Assembly: GCA_022495005.1 (NCBI GenBank)
Contig: JAGYXB010000690.1
Coordinates: 1-64,000, forward strand
Reading direction: 5' to 3'
Origin: Rhyacophila brunnea
Taxonomy: Eukaryota > Arthropoda > Insecta > Trichoptera > Rhyacophilidae
DNA: 64,000 nucleotides
A program made the position numbers and the translations under genes. Below, piece by piece: positions 1 to 12,038 of the stretch. Numbering within the stretch: the stretch's first letter is position 1; every line of letters begins with the position of its first letter. The notes beneath the pieces were generated by a model. That model was not told where the DNA came from, made no database searches, and saw only the letters and a program-made list of their open reading frames with translations.

Positions 1-1330
1 ATATCAAGTACTATTTTTTATGATCGTTTAAGCTAGACAAGTCAAGTTTATGTGATTCAACAGAACATTTAAAAACGTTGTATATAAAAAGTTCTTTTTA
101 TCTTGTAATTTTATTTACCATGGTAGGTATTGTTAATTAAAAAAAACAGTGGAAAATTTTGATTGTGGAACGCGACATTGCCTCACTGATTAACATTGTG
201 TAGTTGTCATTATATTATATTCATAATAATAATATATGCATAACATTTTGACGTTACTTATTATTAAATTAAACGTATATATTATTCATCTTCATGGAAT
301 TCAATACAATTTAATTAACCGATACGTACCTACCCAAAAACACTATAAACTTATACATTTTAAAATACGCTGAGAATTCTCATACTATTTTTTGCATATA
401 AGTTCATGGTCATTTTATCATAATAATTTTAGTGATTTTTTATATAAATCTTTTTTATTTATACAAGTGTCCAATTAGTATGATTATTTTCGCCTGCGGC
501 ACTAGGTATAACGTGTTGAATGGCTATAAATACTAAATAGACACCGTGCGGTGACGGACTATCGTATAAAAAGGGAAGATAATTATGTTTTTGTTCTTGT
601 TGAAGTTTTACAACGTATTAATTTACACTCGTTTAGTACACAGCGCTCTGTGAATCAGAAAGATAATAGAATAATCTATGTATTTCTGCTATTTCATTTA
701 GATGTGTGAATTGTTTCAACACGTCGTATTAAGTATTATTGATAGTAGGGCCCGGTCACACCCTTCATCCGTTTTGCTCACCTACACCTGTTTAAAAGAT
801 TTCACTGCCTAAATATTATGAAGAAGTTTGGGAATTTAATACAGAATATATAATGTTTTTGGGTTGTCACAGTGTGTTCTTTATTACTACACATATCGGG
901 CTAGTTTCAGAAACCATTCACAAGATAATATAATATATTGAAAGGTGTACGAATGCGAACGCCGCTCTAAGTACCCATGTCGAAAAGGAATCTGTATAGT
1001 TAAGACCAAACGTTGCTCAGAGTAAAATAGTGGGTGATTTTGTACTGTGTCAGTTGACTTATTACAAAAATTAAATATAAAGATGGCGATCCATCTGGAT
1101 TAACTAAGTCGCACTTGGCAATAAACACCTTGTGCACTATAGGCGACGTTATCTAAGTTGCCGATATTGACATCTTAAAGATAGAAGCCTATTTTATAAT
1201 AATTATGCAATGAAAAAAAAATGCATTACAAATAAAACATACTACAAAACATATATTTTCATGCAAGGAATGGATCCAGCAAAATGCAATTGCATCGAGA
1301 TCGTATAAGGTAAGCTGAAGAAAAAGGTGA
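1..1330. other. AT-rich stretch without a recognised gene
   Basis: Reading frames are short and closed by stops on both strands. I recognise no domain, RNA gene or repeat in it. Confidence 0.6.
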
Positions 1331-1703
1331 CATGTAAATTGTACGTAAAACATTTCACCGTGGCAAAGTTCGCCGTGAAATTTCTTATCGGAAAGAGATG
1401 GCCATATACTATACGGTCTCCAATTTTATTAGATTCCAAATAAGGCAAAATTTATGAATTCAAAAATGAAAACCTAACCTAACAAATAATCCAGTATATC
1501 GGCTATTTTTTAAATTTGTTTGCTGCTGGCTTCCTGTAGAGTGTAAACCGACAAGAACCGTGTTTTATTTAGACACGAATTTTATGTCATTACCTACTAT
1601 TCGACCCAAAGAGTTTAGACGGTATTTTAATATACGGCCATATATTTCCGATACAACATTTCACGGTGAAGTGTGATACTGCGAACTGCATACGTACAAG
1701 TTT
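1331..1703. mobile_element. MITE family C, copy 1
   Basis: The two ends form an imperfect inverted repeat of about 70 bp. The left end carries AATTGTACGTAA and GCCGTGAAATTTCTTATCGG; the right end carries their complements TACGTACAAGTTT and CCGATACAACATTTCACGG. The interior has a CCTAACCTAAC run and GCTGCTGGCTTCCTGTA. Copies at 7,484 and 9,333 share the whole layout, so this is a dispersed non-autonomous element. Ends are placed by comparing the copies. Confidence 0.75.
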
Positions 1704-2454
1704 CCGGACACGGAAGAAAAAGGTGTTGTCTGTGACTGCTGAAGGCTCAACGCAACGAAGAAGAAATCAAAAGATGAATCCAAAAACAACTCGAGAATTA
1801 GAAAAAAAATATATCAAAATTTACGATAGACTAATATTTCTAAAATAATTTAAAGAACCTGTTTATCTGGTCAACAAATTCCTTAAAAAAACATATTATC
1901 GATCGTCTAATGTTAATACCCCATATATGACGAAAATGACTTATTGATGTAAGTATTAAAAACAACAAAAACACTCCCCATCGACTGCGAAATTCCCGTG
2001 TCTGTAGTTATTTTAACAAAAATGATACAGCCATTTTAGTAATTTCTCGTATCTGAAAATTGCAGGAATAAACCTGTAATAGCCCGTATCTTGCCTCTTA
2101 GCTGTCAAGCGTGTAGCATGACGTGTGTTGAATTCAGCTTCAAAATTTCATTTTCGTAAAACAGTGAGTAATATAAAAACAGTGAGTAATATAACAAATT
2201 TGGATGTTTATCTTTATATATTATTGTTTATTGTGTATAACATTTTATTGGATGTTATCATTATGGTGTTATGTGCTTTACTTTACCACTTTTTACGTTA
2301 CGGGTTGTTGGCATGCTATGTAGTTATAACATGTGTGAACTATTAACACAATTTTTGCACAATATTTGCACAATTTATAAAAACTCACTTAAAGGATATT
2401 AACATTAGGCCATCGATATTATGTTTACTATACATTATACAGAGGTATTCCGGG
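1704..2454. other. no gene recognised
   Basis: Short frames of 60 to 73 codons occur here on the plus strand. Their composition is that of AT-rich non-coding DNA, and the first one starts inside the MITE end. Nothing else is recognised. Confidence 0.5.
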
Positions 2455-2530
2455 TAGCACACGACAAAGATAAGATCGCCTTGATGGTGGCCGACCTCCG
2501 CTAGGGGATGGCACAATAAGAAGAAGAATA
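2455..2530 (+). mobile_element. 3' end of a non-LTR retrotransposon (fragment)
   Basis: The plus strand reads like the last codons of an insect non-LTR polyprotein (a D-K-x-R-L-D-G-G-R-P-P-L-like run). It is followed by a GGCACAATAAGAAGAAGAA tail of the type often seen at these 3' ends. Only the tail is present. Confidence 0.4.
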
Positions 2531-3067
2531 CAGAGGTAAATTTGATCAATTGGATCATGACAATTCGATAAAAATTTTGACAAATTATGTCAGTAAAGGA
2601 AAACGGTTTTAAAGAAATCGGTAATTAATTGCACAGTTTCCAAAAATATGATTTTGAGAATAAATTCACTCCTTATCAACCCTTAAATCACTAGCACTGT
2701 AACTTTTCATCGCCGTTGATCGCCAATAGCGACGAAATCAACCCCTTCACTGTTTCCCAAACTTTTTGTTGACGAAAAAAATAAATAGATCAATTATTGT
2801 TATGTATACTCGATCGTATCGTAAACAGCGTACTCTGCGCGAACGCTGGCGAATTTTAGCTGCATGCTAACGTAAGTTCGGCGGCGCACACGGCCTTCTC
2901 GGTTCGACAACCAGACACTACTATCGCGACGCCCGATTAAAAAAACACTTTATCAGTCGAGAAATAAAAAAAAAAAACAAAAACGCAAGGCTTGGCTCAC
3001 ACGGGAGAGTCGCGAATTTTTCTACTACGTTTCAGCGCTTCTATTCTATACACCACGCCATCTCTTA
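2531..3067. other. no gene recognised
   Basis: AT-rich sequence with one more GC-rich patch near 2,820-2,940. No frame, RNA fold or repeat was identified. Confidence 0.5.
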
Positions 3068-3173
3068 AATTGTAACCTTTAATCAATGAAAACAAATATG
3101 TAATATGACTAACAAAGTTTAATGTTCACTATTTATGACGGATCTTAACAGCCTACCTCCACCCTTCACTACT
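3068..3173 (-). mobile_element. foldback family E, single arm
   Basis: This matches, in reverse, the arm of the CAGTGGCGAAGGGTGGAGG family seen complete at 5,242-5,775. It holds AACAGCCTACCTCCACCCTTC and the complement of CATAAATAGTGCACACTAAA. Only one arm is recognisable. Confidence 0.65.
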
Positions 3174-3245
3174 GCTATTGCTTCACTACAAGACTACTTT
3201 CGGCTGCTACGGCAGCTATCTAGAGTAGGTTTGAAGCGAAGTATT

Positions 3246-3305
3246 AGCACTTATTGTAACAATAATTGTTACAATAAGTTAGTTGTAATTGTTACAATAA
3301 GTGCT
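3246..3305. repeat. short inverted repeat
   Basis: AGCACTTATTGTAACAA at 3,246 is complemented by TTGTTACAATAAGTGCT ending at 3,305. A further TTGTTACAATAAG lies between them. The sequence could fold into a hairpin; no function can be read from it. Confidence 0.7.
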
Positions 3306-5241
3306 ATCTTTTAACAGCACCTCTGTTGGCTATGCTAAATTTTAGAGCAGGATAGACAGTTTTTACTGTCTAGGGGAGGGCTCGTTATCATCGAGTGTTT
3401 GTATTTTTTTTATTAACTTATAGTGAACACTACACATTATTAATTTAAGACGCTCACAACGTGACATTTATAAGAAAATAAATATTAATAAAACAGTAGT
3501 ATATCTATATATAAAAAAAAGATATAGATCAGCATTAAACGGTAGAAAAGTGTAAATACAAAAAAATATAAATTAGATACAAGGAATTACACCGAATGAG
3601 CTAAGCAGACCCTATTTTAAGAACTTATAAAACAATTCCCACCTATACTCATCTCACGCAGGTGGAATCTGTCAATATCTGTGATTTGGTTGAACAGAGT
3701 TATTACCCTCCCAATTGGCATTACCAATGGTAGGTGAGTTCTGCAAATTTGGAGAGAAAACAACGGATGCCCTCGATTCCTAAGATAATTGTCAGATACC
3801 CAGAGACAGACACACAAGCCGCGTATAAGTTGGAAAAAACTAATAACTATAGTGTCATGACTGCGTATATTGGAAGTATTACGGTCTTATTAAAATGAGA
3901 CATGTTACATTGGAGGTTTATATGTGGTAGGTACTGTTAGACCCCCGAATGGTCCCCATTTGGGGATGTCTCTGTGTATCTGGAGAGGCCCGAGTCGGTA
4001 TAAAATCCAACAAATAGTAAGGGCTGATAACGAAAATAAATAATAATTGAGCCGGCAATGCCGTAGATTACAACCGTTGAAAAATATTTGCAACGTCGCC
4101 GTTTTTCGACAACGCTCTCGTTGAAAGCGAAACACAAGATGGCGGGCAATACGCTGCAAACAGCCAAACAGCAAAGACGCACATTTCGTTCTCCGTAAAA
4201 TAAATTATTAAAAATGTAACTATTATATAATATTAACTTAAATAAACCTCGCCGCTTCCATTACGATTCCGGTGTGTAAATTGTCCACCTCCACATCCCG
4301 AATCCAGACGAAAAACCATACCAAAATAAAAGTGACAGCGTGATTTTCACTTTCGAAAATGGAGGGAAATGACAGTACCTATATAGAAAACATTGAGGGT
4401 TTTACTAATAACAAAACTGTGTAGTTTAATTTAAACGATTAGAAAATATATAAATATTTTTTTTATTTATATATTTATATTATATCGGACATTAAAACTG
4501 ATATACATTTTATCGTGGAAATAAAGCTTAATAATGCAAGGTTCACACATCATGACCCGATATACTAAAATTAACATTTTTTGGCAGTTTATACATCTTG
4601 AAACAGCAGTCAAATAATTTGCATAGACTACTCTGTTTATCAAAAATTCTGCTCTTTTTACGTGGTTGCCAAGTGTTCGTCACATAAATAAACTATAAAA
4701 TAGTAATATTTGGATTGCAATGTTTCCTTAATTACTATTTAAACAAAGTTACAAATCAATTATTTTTCGCATCGAAACGATTGCTGAATTTGGTTGAATT
4801 CAAATGTATTACATAATACATAGTACAGTGATATTTACAAATAGTGAATTCAAAAGTTCGAGACGCGATAAATAATAATATAAATAAAATAAATAAATAA
4901 AATAAAAAACACGAAAAAAAAGACAATACAAAACAACATATTTATACAAAAAAAGAACACATAAAAAATTATATCAAGGCTTCTTGTCACCACGGTCGTT
5001 TCTGGAACTTAAACCCCCAAGCCGCATTTAATTTCACCGCGCGCAAAATTGAATGTGTGTTAGATATTCCGTGGAGTTTTATTAACATAATATGTATGAA
5101 CCTTTGCGGAAGCTGGCGAAGAACATTAATGATTATGAAACAGAAAAGAAAGTTTTTAATCCCTCACAGTGCCAGAGATAGAGTAGGTATCTATGCTATG
5201 ATATGATCTATGACAAATCAACATTCAAAGATTTCGTGGCC
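3306..5241. other. no gene recognised
   Basis: Two overlapping minus-strand frames of 81 and 89 codons lie at 3,905-4,182. One begins with a hydrophobic run that could pass for a signal peptide, but no homology is recognisable and neither frame is supported. The rest is AT-rich and stop-dense, with short AAATA-rich runs near 4,440 and 4,870. Confidence 0.5.
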
Positions 5242-5775
5242 CAGTGGCGAGGGGTGGAGGTAGGCTGTTTTCGACATAAATAATGAACATTAAACTTTTT
5301 CAGTCATACTTATTTGTTTTCATTGAACTGCGAATACAATTTGCAGATGGTCATGGTTCATTTTTTAGATTCAATGAAACACTACCTAAACCAAACCATA
5401 ATAGTTTAGGTATGCCATGGGCGATCCGACAAAAATAATGCACACCTTTTTAGTCATACTTATTTGTTCCTGTTGAATTAAGAATACAATGTGACATATT
5501 ATTACAGATGGTGTTGGCAAGTATTTTTAAATTCATTAAGTCCTGCCTAAACCATACTATAATCGATACAAATATTCTTAATTTGATAAATGAATATTTT
5601 TTTACTATTGTGTTCTATGGCTTGGATTATGCAGGGTTTAATTGAATTTTAAAAACTAACAAACACTATTTACACATTGTAGTATTAGTTCAATGAAAAC
5701 AAATACGTTTGACTGACAAAGCTTAGTGTGCACTATTTATGTCGTAACAGCCTACCTCCACCCTTCGTCACTGAG
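5242..5775. mobile_element. foldback family E, copy with both arms
   Basis: The element opens with CAGTGGCGAGGGGTGGAGG and closes with CCTCCACCCTTCGTCACTG. Both arms carry the ~190-bp family sequence (AGGTAGGCTGTT, CATAAATA, ACTAAACTTT, TCATACNTATTTGTTTTC) in opposite orientation, with a second partial forward arm at about 5,430-5,580. The CAGTG ends are typical of hAT-type termini. A clean 8-bp target duplication is not seen here (TCGTGGCC on the left, AGTCGTGA on the right). Confidence 0.7.
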
Positions 5776-6756
5776 TCGTGACGTAACAGCGTTAGCGCAT
5801 GCAGCGCTGTGACGTAAAATCCTTGATATAGAAGTTGATGTATAGACTGTATTTTGGTACGATTTGATGTTGATATTTTGGCGAATTCTGAAAATCATAT
5901 AATCTCAATTATTAGAAGGTTCTCTCAAGAGAGTGATAATTCATTAATTGCCAGTAAAAATGGAGTTGACCACTTTTCTTCTGATATATTGGGTCTTTTA
6001 AATTTTAAAGTGAGAATTTTACAGTTCTGGCTATACAATGTATTATGACATAATGTAAACATATTATTATTATGTTAAACCATAATGATTCGAAATTCGA
6101 ATATCGATTCATTCCAGTCAAGTGAGATGGAGTTGTTTTGCCAATTATTACCTAGGAAGAGAGACTGCTTCTCTTACCTACCGTATTTTCAAAAACATTT
6201 TCTGAAATGTCACTCGAAACATCTTATACTTACTTCTAACATTTTTTAATGTCCATAAAATGCATACTAATCAGGGTTGACGTTTGCCTTGACTTGTAAA
6301 AAAACTCAATTTAAGTTCGAGAATTACAGCGAATAATGCGAATCGGTTTATTATTTCACTAGTCAGCAAGGAAATGACAACGTGAGAAACTATCGACATC
6401 AGCTTTAAATAGCATGGTTTATTGGTCTGTAATCGTAACTAATATACAGATAACAAGAGGCTTGAAGTTAATATATCGTCTCTGTTCTGGCTGAACACAC
6501 TAACTGGAGAATACTGGTTTTGAGTAATTTGACTTTGAGGTTGTTAAAATGTTTGAAATGGTCTATCATGTGAGTTTATTAAGTAATCGTAAAAAGGATG
6601 ACTTTAAAATAAAGACTGTTTATTTATTAAGAAGGTTTCCAGACGGTAAAGTTTGAAATAAGGAACATTTTGGTATAACTAACTCAATGTATTTTTTTCG
6701 AATTAGTGTCTTCTGCCAGAATAATGACGATATATTATACTAGATGAAATTCCACG
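5776..6756. other. no gene recognised
   Basis: A 64-codon plus frame at 5,854-6,048 shows no recognisable domain and no splice context. Otherwise the stretch is unremarkable AT-rich DNA. Confidence 0.5.
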
Positions 6757-6829
6757 CCCACGATGGCCGAGCGGCATAAGCGTCGGCTTGTAATGTCGTG
6801 GGTCCCTGGTTCGAATCCTGGGTCTGGCA
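6757..6829 (+). other. tRNA-like element, copy 1
   Basis: The segment is 73 nt long, with an A-box-like TGGCCGAGCGGC and a B box GGTTCGAATCC, the internal RNA polymerase III promoter pattern. It ends in TCTGGCA. The first seven bases do not pair with the last ones as an acceptor stem would. Instead CCCACGA pairs with TCGTGGG before the T arm. A second copy lies at 56,648-56,720. It could be a decayed tRNA, the head of a SINE, or a small pol III RNA. Confidence 0.55.
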
Positions 6830-7483
6830 GATACATATATTGTTTTTCAATTTGTGTTTGAAGTAGGTATGGATCTAATAGGTTGAGCAAGTGGCTAACA
6901 TCCATTTCTCGTGAAAAAAATCGGTTAAAACAACCTCCACTCTGTGGACTCCCATAATATGATCCTCAAAGGATCGGGCATGGTGAAGAAGTAATAGCAG
7001 ATAAAATTACCAGGTGGCAGTGCCATCTGTCAACATTCTTGTCGATGCACTCAATAATACAATTTTTATATCTCAAGCAAAGCAATATATGGCATCAATA
7101 TTCATAGATAAAGAACGCGTCGGTTTGGATTATAATATAGATTGGTAGGTATCTATTTCGATAAAGCCAGTATATTTTATGAGATTTTCATTGGTATTGG
7201 TTAAGAAGCGTGTGAGAGGGATACAGCGTGCATGGCGGCTTATCGCACAGGAAAAAAGTTCACAGGGAGGCCTCCATACCTATCAGCGCATCAGTTTGAG
7301 ACTATGTTTCGTGAAAATGCCTTAATCCTCAGTAGATGATAACTAATAAAATAGATCGGTAGAAACCCAATAAATTTGACTTCAATTTGAGACTACTATG
7401 AAGAAGGATGGCGTTCTAAGCCTGCTTAAGGGCGAGACTTTGCCTAGGGACGTTACTGCTTAAAATATATGTTTTCCATGGTT
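6830..7483. other. no gene recognised
   Basis: No open frame above about 50 codons and no recognised repeat on either strand. Confidence 0.5.
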
Positions 7484-8053
7484 ACATGTAAATTGTACGT
7501 AAACCATTTCACCGTGGCACAGTTCGCTGTGAGCTTTCTTATCGGAAAGAGATGACCGTATACTATACGGTCTCCAATTTTATTAGAATCAATATGAACA
7601 TTAATTCAATTTTCATAGCTAATTTTGGTAAAAATTATGAATTCAAGAATGAAAACCTAACCTAACCTAACAAATAATCCAGTATATCGGCTATTTTCAA
7701 AAATTGTTTGCTGCTGGCTTCCTGTAAAGTGTTTTTATTTAGACTAGAATTAGACATGATTGTTGTTTATATTTAATAAAACGCAATTTTTATGTAGTAC
7801 TTATTCCACTTTTAATCAAGAGATTAGGACCGGTATCGTCCGCCTCAGAGGGACATTTTCAACTGACAACAAGTACTACAAAAAAATTGCGTTTTATTAA
7901 ATAAAAACAACAATACAATGCAGTTCCACCATGAATTGACAGTTAACAAAATAAAAGAAATTAGACATGACCCAAAGAGGTTAGACGGTCTTTAATATAC
8001 AACCAAATATTTCCGATACAACATTTCACGGCGAACTGCATACGTACAAGTTT
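7484..8053. mobile_element. MITE family C, copy 2, interrupted
   Basis: Same ends and interior as copy 1 (CCGTGGCACAGTTCG, the CCTAACCTAACC run, GCTGCTGGCTTCC, and TACGTACAAGTTTC at the end). About 200 bp has been inserted: ATTAGACATGA occurs at about 7,750-7,760 and again at about 7,960-7,970, flanking the inserted block, which looks like an 11-bp target duplication. Confidence 0.75.
7761..7912. repeat. nested inverted-repeat element
   Basis: The ~41-bp left arm begins TGTTGTTTATATTTAATAAA and its complement ends the right arm at 7,912, with only a few mismatches. The loop is about 68 bp and holds GGACCGGTATCGTCCG. It lies inside MITE C copy 2. A similar half-arm sequence occurs near 16,380-16,420. 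Confidence 0.75.
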
Positions 8054-9159
8054 CACAAGTGACACAGTACACATTTAATAATATATTTATTTTTTAAATC
8101 ATCACTTATATAAATTATGCATGTCGTGTTATTAATGTATATTTAGAAGCATAACACACAAAAGAGTGCAACATACTTTATCCACTGAATAAATATAGAT
8201 TTCTAAGAAATATATTATCAGATTTATTTTTATCTTTTAAAGAATTAATTTGCAAAATAATCTCAAGATAAACAGGAGGGCGAACAACGACCGGTTACGA
8301 TAAAATACGTTTAAATTTTCAAATCAAAAACAGTAAAACGTCGTTTCGATTTTACGCGGAGATTGCGCAGTTTGATTTTACGTATTTATTAAAAAATACA
8401 CATTATGAAAGTAACTTATCACATTATTTATCACACCTGTCATAGGTAAACAATTACATACTTATTGATATTAGATATAGATATATTTGATAAGAATAAC
8501 TATAATATGTTGAAATTGTAGTAAAACACTGTAATTAGGTACCTACGCACTAAGTCGAGATTATTCATTGTCTCAATCTTCAATGGCTACAGAGAATCGC
8601 TTTAGACATTATTGAGATAACACCTCAAAGTATTGATATATAGAGAGCATGGCCTTCACAAGGGGTGGCTGACAGGGCTCTAGCCTAGGGGCCCAGGCTC
8701 AGAGGGGCCCGGCGTGGCGGGTCAATCAGATATTTAAGATAAACACACATCATAAAGGTGCTCTAAGAGTAGATAAAAAAAGTCGCCTGCGGAGCTATTT
8801 CACAAAAAAGAATTTTACATTTAAAGAAAGATGTCGTTAGAAACATTTTGATTGTTTTGTGTTGATTCTTGACAACTACATAATTCAAATAGATGTATTA
8901 AAACTACAAAAATCCCTAAAAATAAACAGAAGGCACTTACATACTTTTACTAATTTTGAAAACGCTTTTATTGTGCGTCACACGTGCCATTAAACTTGGC
9001 GATAGGTAGGGGCGGCCGACAAAGATCCTGGCCGGGAGGCCCGTTTTAGGATGTGCGGGCCATGATGGAGAGAGGATATTTTTCGGCATAATGAAGCCGT
9101 GTTTCTTGTGTATCACGCACGGTAGAACCTCGATTTTATTATTATCAACTTAACTATTA
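8054..9159. other. no gene recognised
   Basis: A GC-richer patch at 8,640-8,720 (GGGGCCCAGGCTCAGAGG) and a segment at 8,995-9,070 (GCGATAGGTAGGGG) resemble segments near 20,640 and 25,570, so unclassified repeats are present. No coding frame is seen. Confidence 0.45.
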
Positions 9160-9300
9160 AATATACATCATTTTTGAAAGCACTTCTGAGAAAATACATT
9201 AAAACCAATAGAAAAAATCTTTTTGAAGAAAGTAAGACACCCGGAGGAATCGAACCTGCATCTCTCGGGTTTCGCGCCCACGCACATCCTCCGCCATCAT
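9160..9300 (-). mobile_element. tRNA-derived SINE, copy 1
   Basis: Read on the minus strand, a tRNA-like head with B box GGTTCGATTCC is preceded by GGGCGCGAAACCCGAGAG. A body with AAAGATTTTTTCTATTGG and TTTTCTCAGAAGTG follows. The copy at 23,612-23,755 matches head and body over about 130 bp, so the unit moves as a whole. A pol III head with an unrelated body is the SINE pattern. Confidence 0.75.
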
Positions 9301-9685
9301 GGGATGCAACAGGATATACCCAATAATGGTTAAATGTAAATTTTACGTAAAACGTTTCACCGTAGCACAGTTCGCCGTGAGCTTTCTGTCGGAAAGAGAT
9401 GACCGCATGCTATACGGTCTCTAATTTTATTAAATTTAATATAAACATTAATTCAATTTTCATGGCCGATTTTGGCAAAATTCATTAATTCAAGAATGAA
9501 AATCTAACCTAACCTAACCTAACATATAATCAAGTAGGTATATCGGTTATTTTCAAAATTTGTTTGCTGCTGGCTTCCTGTAAAGTGTAAACCGACAAGA
9601 ACCGTGTTTTATTTAGACATGAATTTTATGTCAGTAGGTACTATACGATCCAAAGAGGTTGGACGGTCTTCCTAATATTAAATGA

Positions 9686-10055
9686 CGATTGGAGATAACC
9701 ATGTTGATTCCAGATCACTACACCAGTCAATTTTTGACAGGCTATGGTGGATTCGCTGCTAATTCCTTTGGGAATATCCGAGAATGTGCATCGAGAGGGA
9801 AGAGATACTCAAATCGGTCCAACCAGCTCTTAGGCCCATCGGGCCATCCGACTTGGTTGCCACAAAGGCCAATTATGTTGCTTTTCATAAATTTGCGGCG
9901 TCTTACTGCGGGCGTGAAGACCTCTTCACACAATTTTTGCATTCCGTTTTGCTAGCTTCGTTTATTGTTATACTTAAACTAAATTTATTTTCTTTTACGT
10001 AATTTCCAATATGGTGCGGGCGGGTTGGTTTGGAGGGTCCTTCATTTTTTTTGGT
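9686..10055 (+). pseudogene. R1-type non-LTR retrotransposon 3' fragment, decayed
   Basis: The plus strand is a degenerate relative of the C-terminal region seen at 21,235-21,720. It keeps recognisable pieces such as P-D-H-Y-T-S-Q-F near the start and G-P-S-D-L-V-A-T-K-A-N-Y further on, but these fall in different frames with deletions and stops. It continues into a 3' untranslated tail ending in a T-rich run near 10,040-10,055. It lies inside MITE C copy 3. Non-functional. Confidence 0.65.
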
Positions 10056-10107
10056 TTTTAATATACGGCCATATATTTCCGATACAACATTTCACGGTGA
10101 AGTGTAA

Positions 10108-10448
10108 GGCCCGTTTCAGACGGGACACCGGTGTCGCGCTCGATATAATATAGGAGTCCTTTGTATTCGAATAAAGAGCCTTTGTATTATGTTTATGAAT
10201 GCCCCAGAGCTAATGAGTCAACGCGTGTCCGGTACACTTTTACCTCGGCCGCTACATTCTCAAGCCGCCGATACATTTGTTTTATTACCGCAGCCAGTTT
10301 TATGTTCTAATTTACAACGCGAAATTATGTGTTAACTCATTAGCTCTGGGGCGTTCATAAACATAATACAAAGGCCCCTTTATTCGAATACAAAGGCCTC
10401 CTATATTATATCGAGCGCGACACCAGTGTACCCCGTCTGAAACCGGCC
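10108..10448. mobile_element. foldback MITE with TAA target duplication (PIF/Harbinger-like)
   Basis: Arms of about 110 bp are near-complementary. The left starts GGCCCGTTTCAGACGGG and the right ends CCCGTCTGAAACCGGCC. Both contain GTGTCGCGCTCGATATAATA, the second in reverse. TAA flanks both ends (10,105-10,107 and 10,449-10,451), the 3-bp duplication expected for PIF/Harbinger elements. Confidence 0.8.
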
Positions 10449-10637
10449 TAATACGGCAAACTGCATACGTACAAGTTTCCGGACACACCGGTTGGGAGCC
10501 ACCGTTGTAGAGAAAAAAAGCGAATTCACGACTCTGCAAGTCACCCGAATTAAATTATGATCTATTAATAGATATACAATAACGCAATTATTTCTTCGTG
10601 AGTCAAAAACAATGATAAATGTTCGATACGACTCGAA

Positions 10638-11026
10638 CAGTGACGTTCCTAGACAAAATGCCGCCCCTGGGCAGCGCCATAAATGCCGCCGCATTTTTTT
10701 ATACAATATTTTTTATCATCTGTGCTCGTGTCATTTCTAGTCACCAATGACGTCGAAGGGCAACGAAAGCAAACTAGACATCGCGAACCCGACAATAAAT
10801 TAAAGCCATGTTAAACCTTTTATGCTAATTGCCTAATACATTTTGTTTCCAACCAGTGATCTGAATTTTTGAAAGGATAGATATATGTTCGTTATTAAGT
10901 AGGTACTCAGTTTAGTTAGTTACTTCTATATAAGTATACCAAATGATTCTACTCGATTTGCCGCCCTTCGAGTAACTGCCGCCCGCAAGCGACGCTTAAT
11001 CTGCCTACCCCCACGGGACGTCACTG
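10638..11026. mobile_element. hAT-type MITE, family D, copy 1
   Basis: The ends are CAGTGACGTTCC and GGGACGTCACTG. The flanking 8-mers GACTCGAA and GACTTGAA differ at one base, as expected of an old 8-bp hAT target duplication. The interior has GCCGCCC-rich stretches near each end. A second copy lies in the opposite orientation at 25,781-26,180. Confidence 0.85.
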
Positions 11027-11347
11027 GACTTGAAATATGCATAGTGATCAATATGTGTGCGGTGGGGAACAAAACCTAATTGTTAAAGACATATCAATTA
11101 AACGCAATTACAATGACTTAGTTAAAAGTTTGGACAATAAACAGACGGCGTGCAAAAAAATCGACAGTGTACCAACGCCAATATTTGTTTTTATCAATGA
11201 GAATGAGTTGCCACCCACGCGAAAATTAGCTTATTGGACGGTCCAAATTTGGAGGTGGCACAGCTGGCTGCCTCCATCATGATCGATAGCTGCTAAAAAT
11301 TAATTGTTCAGATTCCCTTTCATTGAATGACTCCGGTGGTGGTAATA

Positions 11348-11660
11348 CGTCAATGACATTGAGCTACTTTACAAGCTGTTTGTTGGCGAATTTAAAAGCG
11401 GGCGATTCAGCTACTGCGATTGTGATGATGACACACAAAACTTTCCATTCGCTGAGATGCCAATAAGCTAGCGACTATTTTGACAGAAAATAGTTCGGTT
11501 TTCTTTTATCGGGAGGTCGCTACTACGCTCTACTGAGGATATATAAAGATAGTAGCTTCTAAAATCAATTATTAATTAATTAATTAATTAATAATTTATT
11601 AATTAATCTTAATTAAATTCGCCAACAAGCAGCTTGTAAAGTAGCTCAATGTCATTGACG
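11348..11660. mobile_element. inverted-repeat element with ~46-bp termini
   Basis: CGTCAATGACATTGAGCTAC at the left is exactly complemented by GTAGCTCAATGTCATTGACG at the right. The match extends through TTTACAAGCTG and TTGGCGAATTT. The centre contains an (ATTA)n run near 11,565-11,600. No ORF is present, so it is a non-autonomous element. Confidence 0.8.
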
Positions 11661-11682
11661 CTTAAGAAATGCGAAGCGATTG

Positions 11683-12038
11683 GGGCTATACCTCAGCTAA
11701 GGCATGGTCTAAATTAGATCGTAACCATGCGACGCGCGGATTGTGCAAACGACGCGTGATGAACAAAACATAATTTGTCATAAAAATTCAACGTGGGTCC
11801 ATTTAATGTTGTTTATTGTTATTGTAATAATAATACTATATTCATTGACATGTTTTCTTTTTCGAGTACAGGCATAACGTTTTTTAGTCATCTTTACACG
11901 ATATAAGAATATATTCTTACGACGCCATCACAAAAAATCGACGTGCTCCCACCTCGAATGCCGCTCGGCGATTGGCGACTAATACGAAATTTCGTCCCAT
12001 CTATTGCTGAAAATTATTTTCCGTTTCACTTTATGCTC
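11683..12038. mobile_element. MITE family B, copy 1
   Basis: Starts GGGCTATACCTCAG and ends TTTATGCTC followed by TTA. The interior (AACATAATTTGTCATAAAAA, CATTGACATGTTTTC, TTTTTTAGTCATCTTTACAC) is shared with copies at 15,998 and 22,356. Confidence 0.75.

Larger units (their letters stand above)
9333..10480. mobile_element. MITE family C, copy 3, twice interrupted
   Basis: Left end AATTTTACGTAAAACG and right end TACGTACAAGTTTCC match copies 1 and 2. The copy is split by an R1-like retrotransposon fragment (about 9,686-10,055) and by a foldback element (10,108-10,448). This gives a relative order: the MITE came first, the other two later. Confidence 0.7.

Noticed and set aside
3905..4182. 81- and 89-codon overlapping minus frames, one with a signal-peptide-like start
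   Set aside because: No homology, no splice or promoter context, and two competing frames of similar length suggest chance.
11037..11282. 81-codon plus frame with an E-L-P-P-T-R-K-L-A run, resembling the tail of some retroelement integrase proteins
   Set aside because: The similarity rests on a few residues, the diagnostic Trp-Gly-Arg positions are missing and no neighbouring pol sequence is present.
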